This document shows positions 47,936 through 57,491 of a DNA stretch of 64,000 bases, in pieces. The DNA comes from Francisella salimarina (GTDB taxonomy: Bacteria; Pseudomonadota; Gammaproteobacteria; Francisellales; Francisellaceae): positions 558,001 through 622,000 of the forward strand of contig NZ_VOJA01000003.1 in NCBI RefSeq assembly GCF_007923265.1, written 5' to 3'. The stretch's first letter is position 1. Each line of letters opens with the position of its first letter. The notes below the pieces were generated by a model. That model was not told where the DNA came from. It made no database searches and saw only the letters and a program-made list of their open reading frames with translations. The translations under genes were made by a program, and so were the position numbers.

Positions 47936-50242
47936 ATGGCTGAAGAAAATAATAATCAAGAAGAAAATAAAAAAACAACTACAGCTAAGCGTAGTACTAC
48001 AAAAAAGCCTACTTCGGCAACTACTAAAAAAACAACAAGTACTACAAAAGCTAAAACCACAACAGCTAGAGCAAAATCAAGTACTACAAAGACCACAGCT
48101 ACTAAAAAAGCTACGGGGACCACAAAAACTAAAAGCGCTGCAACTAGAGCAAAATCAAGTGCTACTAAAACTACAGCTGCTAAAGCTAAAGGGAGTACAA
48201 AAACCACACCTGAATCAAGCACCACTACAGTCAAATCTATAACTGAAGATAAGATTTCTAAACCTGAACGAAATGCTTCTGGGTTAGCGAGTGATTTTTT
48301 GAAAAAGCAAGCTACAGGCAAAGTAGCAAATATTACTAGTAATAAAGCTGATTCAAATTTAACGAAAGAATCTTCTACTCAAGTCAAAGATGAAAAAGAA
48401 GAACCAAAAGATAAATCTAAAATAGTCAAAGCAGACACCGATAAAACCATTACTATCATTGAACAGCCATCCAAAAGTAAACCTAAAATTCAACAAAAAG
48501 AATCAAAAATTATTAGCATTGATAGCGATGCTACTTTAACTGCTGGAACAAGCACAAACCTTTCAATAGGTAATAAAGATAAAAAACTTGCCTATCAAAT
48601 GCTTGATGAGAAAAGAGTTTTGAATGATAGATTTCAACTAGAGGATATCATTGGTATTGGTGGTATGGGGATAGTATATCGAGCTACAGATATTATCCGT
48701 CAGCAGGTAAAACCAAACAACTGCTCTGTTGCTATCAAGGTACTTAGCCAAGATGTCAAAAAATATAAACAAGCATTTTTAGCTCTACAAAGAGAAGCTT
48801 ACAAAGAACAACAATTATCTCATCCTAATGTTATTAAAGTATATGATTTCAATAGATGCGATGATGCTGTATATAAGGTTATGGAGCTAATCGATGGTAT
48901 TCACCTTAAAGAATGGATGAAAGAAGCTCGCAATAGCGGAAAAGCAAAACCTAATTGTGAAAACTACATCAAACAAGTCAAACATATTATAAATGAGGTG
49001 GCTAAGGGACTAGAGTATGTACATAATCAAGGTATTGTACACTCTGATCTTAAACCATCTAATATTTTTGTGCTAGAAAATGGCGATATTAAGATTTTTG
49101 ATTTTGGTATTGCAAGAACAATAAAAACAACAAATTTTAATCAAAAAGATCCTGATGCTTCTATTTTTGATCCAACAACATTTGCCGCATTCACTCCTAA
49201 ATATGCTAGTTATGAAATGCTAACTAGACAAGCACCCTCTCCTGCTGATGATGTGTATGCACTAGGGTGTATCATGTATGAAATGCTTACAGGACATCAC
49301 CCGTATAATGGCAAAAATGCCAAAGATGCTTTAGAACTAGAGATGTCCCCAGAGAAGCCGAATGATATAGATAGTGATCTACAAGATTTAGTTATGTCTA
49401 TGCTTGAACTCAAAAAAGAAGATCGTATACAGAGTATGACAGAAATTTTGGATAAATTAAATCAACAATATTTGCCTAGCCTTGAAAATCAAAATCATTA
49501 TGATACCTCATATACTGTTGATACGAATTCTCTGATTATAAATAAGCCTTTTATCTTAACTATTTCACTATTACTAGGGGTCGCTAACTTATATGGATTA
49601 AGCACATGGTTTAAACCTAAGAGTGAAACTTATGTTATTACTGATCCAGTAGAAGTAAAAGAAGCAGTTGCTGAAAATACTACTGAAAGTAGGCAAATAA
49701 TAGGTACAACACCTGGGTGTGAAAGTATAATTTCCTCAGTAGACCCTAATGGTGAAAAATGTCTGTTATCTCTAAAGACTGATAATGGTAACGTTTATAG
49801 ACTTAATATGTTAGTTTTTAGTGGAGAGGATGGGAACTATGCAATATCAAAAGATCCATTGAATAATATTAGTGTATCGTCTTTAGGAGAGCATCTAACA
49901 ACTGAGGAGCAAGAAAATCCTCTAGCTGTACATAAATTCACAAAACAAAGCTTACAAACATTCTATATACGTACAGTTTCTTTATATGGTAATTTAGGTT
50001 TAGCGACACCTAAGCAAATTGTATCACTTTCTAATAATGGTCAAAAAATATGTGATAACTCAGCATCTTCTCCTAATAGTTTAGACTTTTTGGGTAGGGA
50101 CTATGGAGAGGCTGTTATCAAGGGAGGGAGTAGCTTTGATGTATTATCTGTTACTAAAGACTGTAATATCAAGTCAACTCCTCTAACAGATTATAATGGT
50201 AAAAATATTATTACAAGACTGGTTTGGAAGCCAACAAGATAA
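47936..50242 (+). CDS. ppkA: PpkA-like membrane Ser/Thr kinase with basic low-complexity tail
   Basis: Bitopic kinase of 768 residues likely controlling T6SS firing. Residues ~1-110 are a Lys/Thr/Ala/Ser repeat tail. The kinase domain spans ~230-525: GIGGMGIVYRA (~238), VAIKVLS, HSDLKPSNIFV (~368, HRD replaced by HSD), IFDFGIAR (~388) and DDVYALGCIMYEML. A transmembrane helix lies at ~535-556 (FILTISLLLGVANLYGL). The ~190-residue periplasmic part has CES, CLLSL, KICDNS and DCN cysteines that might form disulfides. It follows clpV by 16 bases. It contains no forkhead-associated domain. Confidence 0.85.
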   Translation: MAEENNNQEENKKTTTAKRSTTKKPTSATTKKTTSTTKAKTTTARAKSSTTKTTATKKATGTTKTKSAATRAKSSATKTTAAKAKGSTKTTPESSTTTVKSITEDKISKPERNASGLASDFLKKQATGKVANITSNKADSNLTKESSTQVKDEKEEPKDKSKIVKADTDKTITIIEQPSKSKPKIQQKESKIISIDSDATLTAGTSTNLSIGNKDKKLAYQMLDEKRVLNDRFQLEDIIGIGGMGIVYRATDIIRQQVKPNNCSVAIKVLSQDVKKYKQAFLALQREAYKEQQLSHPNVIKVYDFNRCDDAVYKVMELIDGIHLKEWMKEARNSGKAKPNCENYIKQVKHIINEVAKGLEYVHNQGIVHSDLKPSNIFVLENGDIKIFDFGIARTIKTTNFNQKDPDASIFDPTTFAAFTPKYASYEMLTRQAPSPADDVYALGCIMYEMLTGHHPYNGKNAKDALELEMSPEKPNDIDSDLQDLVMSMLELKKEDRIQSMTEILDKLNQQYLPSLENQNHYDTSYTVDTNSLIINKPFILTISLLLGVANLYGLSTWFKPKSETYVITDPVEVKEAVAENTTESRQIIGTTPGCESIISSVDPNGEKCLLSLKTDNGNVYRLNMLVFSGEDGNYAISKDPLNNISVSSLGEHLTTEEQENPLAVHKFTKQSLQTFYIRTVSLYGNLGLATPKQIVSLSNNGQKICDNSASSPNSLDFLGRDYGEAVIKGGSSFDVLSVTKDCNIKSTPLTDYNGKNIITRLVWKPTR
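48064..48210 (+). repeat. Internal repeat in the H1-like tail of the kinase
   Basis: The coding sequence repeats a block of about 22-24 codons: RAKSSTTKTTATKKATGTTK followed by RAKSSATKTTAAKAKGSTK. The DNA copies keep the sequence agagcaaaatcaagt in both. The region is flanked by further Lys-Thr-Thr tracts, so the whole tail looks assembled from tandem duplication. Confidence 0.7.
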
Positions 50243-50253
50243 AAGGTAAAATT

Positions 50254-50694
50254 ATGACAACGAAACAAAGAATGAAAATGACTTATCTGTTATATATTTT
50301 TAGTGTGTTTTTTATCCCTTTAATGGCTTTTGTACTATTTTTTGCAAATAAAGAAAGAAAACAGCAACCAAAAAAATGGTTAAAAACTCACTGTAATACT
50401 CTAATAAGATATACATTACTAAATCTTGCTTGGATAGTTACAACCATACTAATTGTTTATATCGCTAGTTTAATCGGGGGCAAAATATACACATTCTTCT
50501 TATTACTTAGTTGGGTTGGTATGATATGGTTATGGGCTTTTAATCTAGACCAGTACTTCACACTTGTTGTGGCATTTTTAGTTGAAAGAGAACTTGGTAC
50601 TCCTAGATATTTCACTGAAATGAAAGTTCTTGCAAAGCTTATGTACAAATCAATAGTAGAGAAATTTCAAAGAAGAAAAATTAAAAGATTATAA
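50254..50694 (+). CDS. Small multi-pass membrane protein in the T6SS operon
   Basis: The 146-residue protein has three predicted hydrophobic segments (around residues 10-30, 50-75 and 80-100), with basic loops (ERKQQPKKWLKTH) and a basic tail ending RRKIKRL. I do not recognise the family. The ATG at 50254 has AAAAGG upstream, 11 bases after the kinase stop; an earlier in-frame start lies inside the kinase gene and is rejected. Its tight packing with ppkA suggests a kinase partner or T6SS accessory factor. Confidence 0.6.
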   Translation: MTTKQRMKMTYLLYIFSVFFIPLMAFVLFFANKERKQQPKKWLKTHCNTLIRYTLLNLAWIVTTILIVYIASLIGGKIYTFFLLLSWVGMIWLWAFNLDQYFTLVVAFLVERELGTPRYFTEMKVLAKLMYKSIVEKFQRRKIKRL

Positions 50695-50735
50695 CTTTAC
50701 TTTTTGAATATAGTATATAAAAGGTTGTAAAAATC

Positions 50736-53585
50736 ATGAGTATCCAAAGACATTTAACTTTAAGTATAGATGATCAAAAACTAGAGCTAGAAGTAGCTAG
50801 CTTTGAGTATCTAGGTAAAATCAATAATGGCTATGATGTAGAGTTTATAGCATATACTGACGAAAATATTCAGAGCTTCATAGGTTGTCGCTTTGATTTT
50901 AGTTACTCAGGTGTTGCTATCACCGGTGGCTCTATACGAGGATATGTTAAAGAGGCTATTTTGGGCTATGACTCAAAACAAGCTCGTCAGATGTATAGAA
51001 TTATCTGTAGAAGTGTTGTTGGTTTTCTTAAAGATTACTATCTAAAGAAAATGTTTAGTGACTCTTCAAATCAAGCAATAATTACAAATATGTTAGAAAC
51101 TTTATGTAGTACTCAAGCTGACTTCATAGGGTTATTTGATTCTCTAGAAATACAACAAAATAGTAGCCAACTATTAAATGGTAATGCTTTTGAATTTTTT
51201 AATTATCAATTTAATAACTATGGTTTTTATATAGCTAATGACAAATTTTTAGATAGAGATGTTGTTGATATATATAGCCAGCCTAATGATTTGATAGGAA
51301 TGAGTGGTAGCTATAATGTAACTAAATCAGCTAATCAAACTGCTATAAATCAAGTCAAAAGCTTCAAAAAACATACATATAAACATTTACCAGATCTAGA
51401 TATACTTGGTTATGATATAGATCTTGGACAAGATGCAACAATCGCAGATTCTCCTTTTGCAATCACTGAAGAAAATGCTGCTAGAATTTTTTATGATAAT
51501 AATTTCAAACAAAACGATGCCAAAGAACTAACCAAACGTATTAATCTTAGTATTAATAGTTTGAATGGACTAAGTCAGCTAACTCTTGAAAATATAGTGC
51601 ATCGTGAAGGAGATATTATTGAACTAACTAGTGGTGTCGAAACTAAAAAATATTGGGTATATAGCTCTCATATCAGAGCAAATGTTGAAGAAACCAAACA
51701 TTGGGCTATAGAGACTCATCTAAATATTTTGGAATTAACAGATAATCCTTGGTACCCTCCTCTAGCAGCTAAACCACTAACTAAGGTTGTGGAAGGGTTT
51801 AAATATAATAGTCAACAAGGACTAGGAAAATATAATAAATTACCCATAAAATCCGATATACCTTTTAATCAAGATAAAGATCTTAGCTATACTAGAAATG
51901 TAAGCTTGAGTAGTTCAAAAACTGGTGGTGTATATAGTAGTCCACAAAGTGATAGTAGACTGGTATTAGCAACTAGTGATAATAATCGTGAATATGTAAG
52001 TTTAGGATTTAGTAGTGATGCTACAGCAGATGAGCATGTAAGTAGCAAGAACATCCAAGATAGTGGTATATATAGTGCAGGTAATGTTGGACTAGGTTTC
52101 ACACGGACTAGAGCTGGGCAAGATTACTCCAAAGTTAGTTTATATGGTCAAAGCTCAGAGGGCAAAGTTAGTGAGTTAGGTTTAGGTGGTGAGAATACTA
52201 CTAGTCATAATGATGACTTTACTCGAAATACTTTCTCAAATGATTACCCTAACCTTGAAGGAATTATCAAGCGTAGTATAAATAGTGCTATAGATATAGC
52301 AGCTGGAGATATAGCCCTAAACTATGGCGATATAGAGAATATAACTGTAGATAAGAGAACTACTTCAGATAAAGCTACAGATCATTATAGACATACTATA
52401 AATAGTGATAATTATCTACATAGATATTTCATCAAAAATTTCAGTGAAAATAAATCAGCTACTAATGCTGTAGATACTAATTTTATTACAGATTTTAAGC
52501 TTAATACTGCAAAGATTAATGATAATTATCAAACTACAGTTATTTGGGCTACCGAGAGACCAACTGCAAACAAGATAGAGCTAGATGGTCAACAAGAAAA
52601 ATTAACAAAACAATACTATAGCTTTGAAAAAAAGCAGAATAACTATAATTTTAAGATTACACTTGATAATCAAACTCAGCTAATAGCACAAGGAACGAAT
52701 CTTGATGAAAATATCAAAAGTATAAGTATCCAAGCAGAACCTCTTAGCAAAACAAAAACTTATGGTTTAGTAGTTGGTTGGAGTATATTTGGCAAAGGTA
52801 GTTTAGAGATATCTGGAAATAGTGTTGAGATATCCAAGCAGCGAGTTTTTGTTGAGTTAAAAGATGCCGAACCTTTGGTATTTAAATTCGACATAAATGG
52901 TAATACTAGCACACTGACTGTACAACTATGTCAGCTCAAAGCTATCAAATCTGACTTGGCTCCCCTACCCGATGCTGATGAAATCATAACTGCTGATGAT
53001 AGTGGTATCAATTATCAATCAAATCTAGAACAACATATAGTCTATACAGACAAGCTAGTAGCTAGTGATGATAATCCTGAGACAGATATCCTAACATGGC
53101 ATGATAACTACACATCGCAGAACTATAATAATACCAATTCTTCAAAGCTAGTAGGTCAATATCAAGCTAATAAATTAGCTCAAGCTAAAAGCTACCATAC
53201 AGATAGTTTAGCTAAAGCCGAAGATATATCTACCGATGCGATCTACAAGCGAGATCATCAAGGTAATCTAAGTGTCATTCATAATGCTAAGTTTGAAGAA
53301 ACTAAAAAATTAAGTGACCGCTATGAAACTAAAAACATAGCCGAGAATGAAATAAAAAAACATACAGAAACCGTACAACTAGAAGACTATACCAAAAAAG
53401 CAGAGACGAATATCAAAGGCGATATAACTATGCAGTCAAACAAAGCAACTAGAGGTTATGCTGAATATAGTTTGACTGGGCTACAAGGTATGAATTGGGA
53501 AATAGAAAAACTAGAGTTAAATGCAAAAGAATCTAAGATAATTGCTAAAGAATATAATATTGGTGAGCAAGACGATGGGCAATAG
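50736..53585 (+). CDS. Second VgrG-like spike protein with an unusual C-terminus
   Basis: The 949-residue protein has a VgrG/gp27-like N-terminus: a YDVEFIAYTDENIQSFIG strand, ITGGSIRGYVKEAILG, YRIICRSVVGFLKDYYLKKMF and AIITNMLETLC, followed by NPWYPPLAAKPLTKVVEG at ~340, the usual junction to the OB-fold. No normal RVKV OB-fold is visible. The middle has short glycine-serine strands such as SSPQSDSRLVLATSDN and SGIYSAGNVGLGFTRTR, and the end is a charged helical region with many Lys/Glu/Thr. Its stop overlaps the effector ATG by 11 bases, which fits a dedicated carrier for that effector. Confidence 0.6.
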   Translation: MSIQRHLTLSIDDQKLELEVASFEYLGKINNGYDVEFIAYTDENIQSFIGCRFDFSYSGVAITGGSIRGYVKEAILGYDSKQARQMYRIICRSVVGFLKDYYLKKMFSDSSNQAIITNMLETLCSTQADFIGLFDSLEIQQNSSQLLNGNAFEFFNYQFNNYGFYIANDKFLDRDVVDIYSQPNDLIGMSGSYNVTKSANQTAINQVKSFKKHTYKHLPDLDILGYDIDLGQDATIADSPFAITEENAARIFYDNNFKQNDAKELTKRINLSINSLNGLSQLTLENIVHREGDIIELTSGVETKKYWVYSSHIRANVEETKHWAIETHLNILELTDNPWYPPLAAKPLTKVVEGFKYNSQQGLGKYNKLPIKSDIPFNQDKDLSYTRNVSLSSSKTGGVYSSPQSDSRLVLATSDNNREYVSLGFSSDATADEHVSSKNIQDSGIYSAGNVGLGFTRTRAGQDYSKVSLYGQSSEGKVSELGLGGENTTSHNDDFTRNTFSNDYPNLEGIIKRSINSAIDIAAGDIALNYGDIENITVDKRTTSDKATDHYRHTINSDNYLHRYFIKNFSENKSATNAVDTNFITDFKLNTAKINDNYQTTVIWATERPTANKIELDGQQEKLTKQYYSFEKKQNNYNFKITLDNQTQLIAQGTNLDENIKSISIQAEPLSKTKTYGLVVGWSIFGKGSLEISGNSVEISKQRVFVELKDAEPLVFKFDINGNTSTLTVQLCQLKAIKSDLAPLPDADEIITADDSGINYQSNLEQHIVYTDKLVASDDNPETDILTWHDNYTSQNYNNTNSSKLVGQYQANKLAQAKSYHTDSLAKAEDISTDAIYKRDHQGNLSVIHNAKFEETKKLSDRYETKNIAENEIKKHTETVQLEDYTKKAETNIKGDITMQSNKATRGYAEYSLTGLQGMNWEIEKLELNAKESKIIAKEYNIGEQDDGQ

Positions 53586-56500
53586 TAAATTTACTGATAT
53601 ATCAGATAAGAAATTTTTGACATCAACTATGAATTTTTACAATAACTGTAAAAGTTCAGATGTAAAAAAAATGGATGATTTGGATGATCTTGTTAATAGT
53701 CTAGTAGCAGATGCTGAAGCAGGAGCTGATGGAGGTCTTAGAAAATCAGACTTAAAAGATGGTTTACAACATCTACTAGTAACACCAAGATGGCGTAAGA
53801 ACACTCCCAATAATACACCAAAAGCAGATACTACAAGCAATATAGCGGTATTAAGTAGACTATCTACAGGGCAACAAGAATATATACTAAGAGAGATAAC
53901 TAATCTATATATACCTGATTCTGCAGATCAAGATAAGTTAATAGAGCTACCAACAGACTATAGTAATTTGGATCAGTTAATTGATAATGGAGTTAAAAAT
54001 TACGTTGTAAAAAAACAAGCTGCAATAGCTGAGGTTGAAAAACAAAAAGCTTCCTTACAAACTCAAAAATCAAAACTTGAAAGAGATCAAAGGAATACTC
54101 AATTTGCTATTGGAATGTGCAAAAGCTCAGGCGTTAGTGAATCAGATATCCAACTACGTGAACAAGCTTTAGCAGACATTAATAGTAATATTGCTAAACT
54201 TGAAATAGAGATAAACAAACTTAATAGCAAAAAAAATGCTCTAGAAGAAGATAAAAAATCTAATCAAACCAAAGTATCTACAATAAAAAAATATTTACAA
54301 GGTCAGATTATAGAAGACTTACAACCTATAAATGCTGAAACTATGGCAGAGGGATATGTTTATATCTTCCTGCAAGATAGCAAAGTTGAGGGTTATGCGG
54401 AATTATCTTTGTACAAAGAATATAAATCTAGTATTACTAATGATAATACATTCTATGCAGAGGTTGATATATCAGAGTATAAAGACTGTGACTATCGTGT
54501 AGCAGATGCAGATAGTGCCAAAGCTCAGATTCCCCTACCAGCGTGTTATGCAAAAGATCAAGCAACTTATAAGCTACAAAAAGTAGTTGTACTATTTAGT
54601 ACTGTACAATTATCATCTGCTAGATTATCTAAGATAGAGACAGATTCTGACCTACAAAATCTTCATGCACAGAGTTTAAAAGTAGCTAATCTCAAAGATA
54701 GCTTTGATATGAGTCTAGTAGAGAATATCTCTCATGCCAAAGCTAAAGCTCGTGATATCAAATATAACTATCAAGATAATGGTGCAACTCAAACACAGTG
54801 GACAAAGCTAGAAGCCTACCCTATCTATAACTATAACCATAAAACTATAGGTTGGAATCTGCTATTAGACAATCCTCTTGGAGTCATGAATAATAATAAC
54901 TTCGCTATAGACTGGTTACAAACTCAACTAAGTAATGTTTGTGTCCAAATTCAAGCTAATAACTATGGCAAAAGCTCTATTTTGATAGCAAACTTCCTAT
55001 TTAATCCGCAAGCTAGTGGTTTGTTGGATGTTGACTTTGGAGGTATGGATACTGATAGTCTTTTAAATAAAATATTCGTAAACCCTTATTTCTCAGATGA
55101 TAATGTAAAAAAGACCTATAAAGAAAAATTAACAACTTGGAAAGCAAAAAAAGATAAACTAGATGAGGTAGATCGTACCAAAGGTACTATTGATTTAGAT
55201 CGCCTAAAATATAACCTTAGATCCAAAGTACGTGAGCTGATGCGTAATCTAATGGAAGCATTTCAAAAGCAAGGATTAAAATGGGTGGATCCTAATGATA
55301 GCCTGATAGAGTGCTGGCGAGATATATTCAGTCAAGGAGCGTATGGCTATAGTAGTAGCTTTGAAAAATGGTTTGATACTGTCAATCATCTTAGCTTAGA
55401 TCCCAAAGATACTGATAGCTTGTATGATGTAATTAGTAATAGACCTGTAGATAAGCTAGAGGTACAAGTAGATATCCCGACACCAACTATTTATGACGCT
55501 ATGTCTACAACAGATAGTGACTTTACTAGGCAGGATGCTACTTTAAAAGGCTATACACTGACAACTTATGAGTATCATATCTATTATTATAAAAAAACTG
55601 TCAAAACTTATGATGAGAAACTCAATCTCAAAGGAGATCCTGAAGTTACTTATGTACAAAAGGATAATCCTAAGACAGTAATTACAGATATAGGTGCTTA
55701 TGCAAAAGGCAAAGCTCCTGATGGTTTGAAATATATTACTAGAGCATTGAAGCCTGCTAACAGCGACCCTGATGATATAATTCGCACATGGATAGCCAAC
55801 AGCCTAACACAAATTACAGGTAAAAATTTAAACACCTTCTTAGAGGGAGGTAAACCAGAGGTATCTGAACTACTAATACCAAGTGATACTGTACCAGCTG
55901 ATAAATCACAAGGTCTTTATGATGCTAAGAAACTAGCTCTAAGTAATAGTGTTGAGCTAATACTATCTCAAGCTAAAGATACTCCTGTACCTAGAAACCA
56001 GTTTAATGAAGCTGTGATGAAATACTCTGAAGAGTATATGAAAAAAGGTGCTAAAAAAATAGCTGGGGAAACTAGTGTTACTACTTATGAACTAGTTGAT
56101 AGTATTATCAAGGGTAAGGATATCCCTTCTGCTACTATTAGCCTTATCACAGATGAAAAAGTAGAAACTGCTATAACTAGCTTTATAAACAAAGTACATA
56201 TCAGATATGCTAATAATGAATTTACAAGGAATATCCTTAGTGACAAAGCACTAAAAGATAAGTTCACACAGATGGTAGAAGATAGCTTTGAGGTTAAGAA
56301 CTTCTTTGGTGCACCGAATGGTAAATCTATCACTAGAATATTACTAAGTAGTAAATTTGATACAAATGTTAGTATAGCTCAAGAAGTTAGCCCACTATTA
56401 GCTAAAGCTGCTAGTGAGAGAAATATAGCTGTAGAGACTAGATATTATAAAGGAGAGACTCACTACTTCGTAGAGGAAAACTCTTATAGAGAGTTTCAAC

Positions 56501-57423
56501 AGCAAGTACATACTGAGACTAATGATTATCTCAAGAAGCTAGATGAACAGAATAAACTAAAAACTAAAAATCTAATAGATAAAGCACAATATGAAGAGCT
56601 GAAAACTACATCTATTGGTAGTTTAAGATTTAAGTTTGTAAAAGGAATTATGGAGAGTTGTTATGGTACATATAGTGCTATTGATGAGCTAAATGAAAAG
56701 TTACAAAAACTACAGCAAACAGAAGGTGTAGATAATGCTATAGTATGTTTGGGATTGTATAAGCAGGTATTTGATATACAAAAGAACTGTGTTGAGATAG
56801 TTAACAAATGGAATAATCACAAGCTGAGTATGATGCTAAAAGTAGTACCATGCACAGAGCTATTTGGCAGTATAGAGACAGAGACTACCAAAAAGATAGA
56901 TAACTTAATGACTAAGAAAAAAGATATTAGTCAACTACTCAAGATGAATGATGTAGTAACTGGTACATTAGGGCTAGGTATAAGTACCCTACAGCTGATA
57001 CAAAGTGTTCGAAGCCTTGCTGAGAGTATGAACCAAAATGATGAGCATATTATACGTGCTGATATGGCTAACTTTATAAATGCTGGTGCTACTACTGTGT
57101 CTTCTGCTAAAGCTATCGCTGATACGCTTAAAGGCGCTGAGAAAGCCGCTGAAACTGGAGCTAAGGATGGAGCAGAAAAAACAGCTTCAATTTTTGCTAA
57201 AAAAGCTGGTACTCGTACTGCTCTTGCTGAAGCTGGAGAATCAAGATTACTATATATGATCGAAAGACTTGGAATAAGAGCAGCTGGATTTTTAAGTATT
57301 CCATATTTAGGAGAGATACTATTAGTTATAGACATCGCTACCACTTTATGGGCTGCTTGGGAAGAAGCCCATAAAGATAATATATATCAACAATGGGTGA
57401 AGTTATCAAACTTATATCCATAA
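53575..57423 (+). CDS. VasX-like candidate T6SS effector
   Basis: Large protein of 1283 residues with no signal peptide. N-terminal half: coiled coil at ~150-240; GYVYIFLQD at ~258, VVVLFSTVQLSSARL at ~338 and GWNLLLDNPLGV at ~426, which resemble the VasX/BTH_I2691 effector N-region. C-terminal half: hydrophobic TLGLGISTLQLIQSV (~1128-1142) and FLSIPYLGEILLVIDIATT-like helix (~1239-1260), consistent with a membrane-active toxin end. An unstable 48-residue block (57145-57288) separates them. Its ATG overlaps the VgrG-like gene by 11 bases. Effector activity is inference from context. Confidence 0.6.
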   Translation: MGNSKFTDISDKKFLTSTMNFYNNCKSSDVKKMDDLDDLVNSLVADAEAGADGGLRKSDLKDGLQHLLVTPRWRKNTPNNTPKADTTSNIAVLSRLSTGQQEYILREITNLYIPDSADQDKLIELPTDYSNLDQLIDNGVKNYVVKKQAAIAEVEKQKASLQTQKSKLERDQRNTQFAIGMCKSSGVSESDIQLREQALADINSNIAKLEIEINKLNSKKNALEEDKKSNQTKVSTIKKYLQGQIIEDLQPINAETMAEGYVYIFLQDSKVEGYAELSLYKEYKSSITNDNTFYAEVDISEYKDCDYRVADADSAKAQIPLPACYAKDQATYKLQKVVVLFSTVQLSSARLSKIETDSDLQNLHAQSLKVANLKDSFDMSLVENISHAKAKARDIKYNYQDNGATQTQWTKLEAYPIYNYNHKTIGWNLLLDNPLGVMNNNNFAIDWLQTQLSNVCVQIQANNYGKSSILIANFLFNPQASGLLDVDFGGMDTDSLLNKIFVNPYFSDDNVKKTYKEKLTTWKAKKDKLDEVDRTKGTIDLDRLKYNLRSKVRELMRNLMEAFQKQGLKWVDPNDSLIECWRDIFSQGAYGYSSSFEKWFDTVNHLSLDPKDTDSLYDVISNRPVDKLEVQVDIPTPTIYDAMSTTDSDFTRQDATLKGYTLTTYEYHIYYYKKTVKTYDEKLNLKGDPEVTYVQKDNPKTVITDIGAYAKGKAPDGLKYITRALKPANSDPDDIIRTWIANSLTQITGKNLNTFLEGGKPEVSELLIPSDTVPADKSQGLYDAKKLALSNSVELILSQAKDTPVPRNQFNEAVMKYSEEYMKKGAKKIAGETSVTTYELVDSIIKGKDIPSATISLITDEKVETAITSFINKVHIRYANNEFTRNILSDKALKDKFTQMVEDSFEVKNFFGAPNGKSITRILLSSKFDTNVSIAQEVSPLLAKAASERNIAVETRYYKGETHYFVEENSYREFQQQVHTETNDYLKKLDEQNKLKTKNLIDKAQYEELKTTSIGSLRFKFVKGIMESCYGTYSAIDELNEKLQKLQQTEGVDNAIVCLGLYKQVFDIQKNCVEIVNKWNNHKLSMMLKVVPCTELFGSIETETTKKIDNLMTKKKDISQLLKMNDVVTGTLGLGISTLQLIQSVRSLAESMNQNDEHIIRADMANFINAGATTVSSAKAIADTLKGAEKAAETGAKDGAEKTASIFAKKAGTRTALAEAGESRLLYMIERLGIRAAGFLSIPYLGEILLVIDIATTLWAAWEEAHKDNIYQQWVKLSNLYP

Positions 57424-57443
57424 TTAAAATACAAAAATATAAA

Positions 57444-57473
57444 TGTCATACTAAGGCTTGACCGTAGTATCCA
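57444..57473 (+). repeat. Palindromic repeat before Sel1-like gene 1
   Basis: The spacer holds an imperfect hairpin, TACTAAGG and CCGTAGTA around a CTTGA loop, in the context gtcatac...gtatcca. The same element stands at 60899-60928. It ends 18 bases before the Sel1-like ATG, beside the ribosome-binding site. Confidence 0.7.
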
Positions 57474-57491
57474 AAAAAAGGAAAATACAAA

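Noticed and set aside
47956..48321. Long minus-strand frame opposite the kinase tail
   Set aside because: It is the complement of a Lys/Thr/Ala-rich repeat and codes for a Val/Ala/Leu run with no start signal; the plus-strand gene is supported by kinase motifs and operon spacing.
42833..57423. Francisella pathogenicity island (igl/pdp) genes
   Set aside because: No IglA, IglB, IglC, IglD or PdpA-like sequences are seen, and a ClpV is present, which that system lacks.
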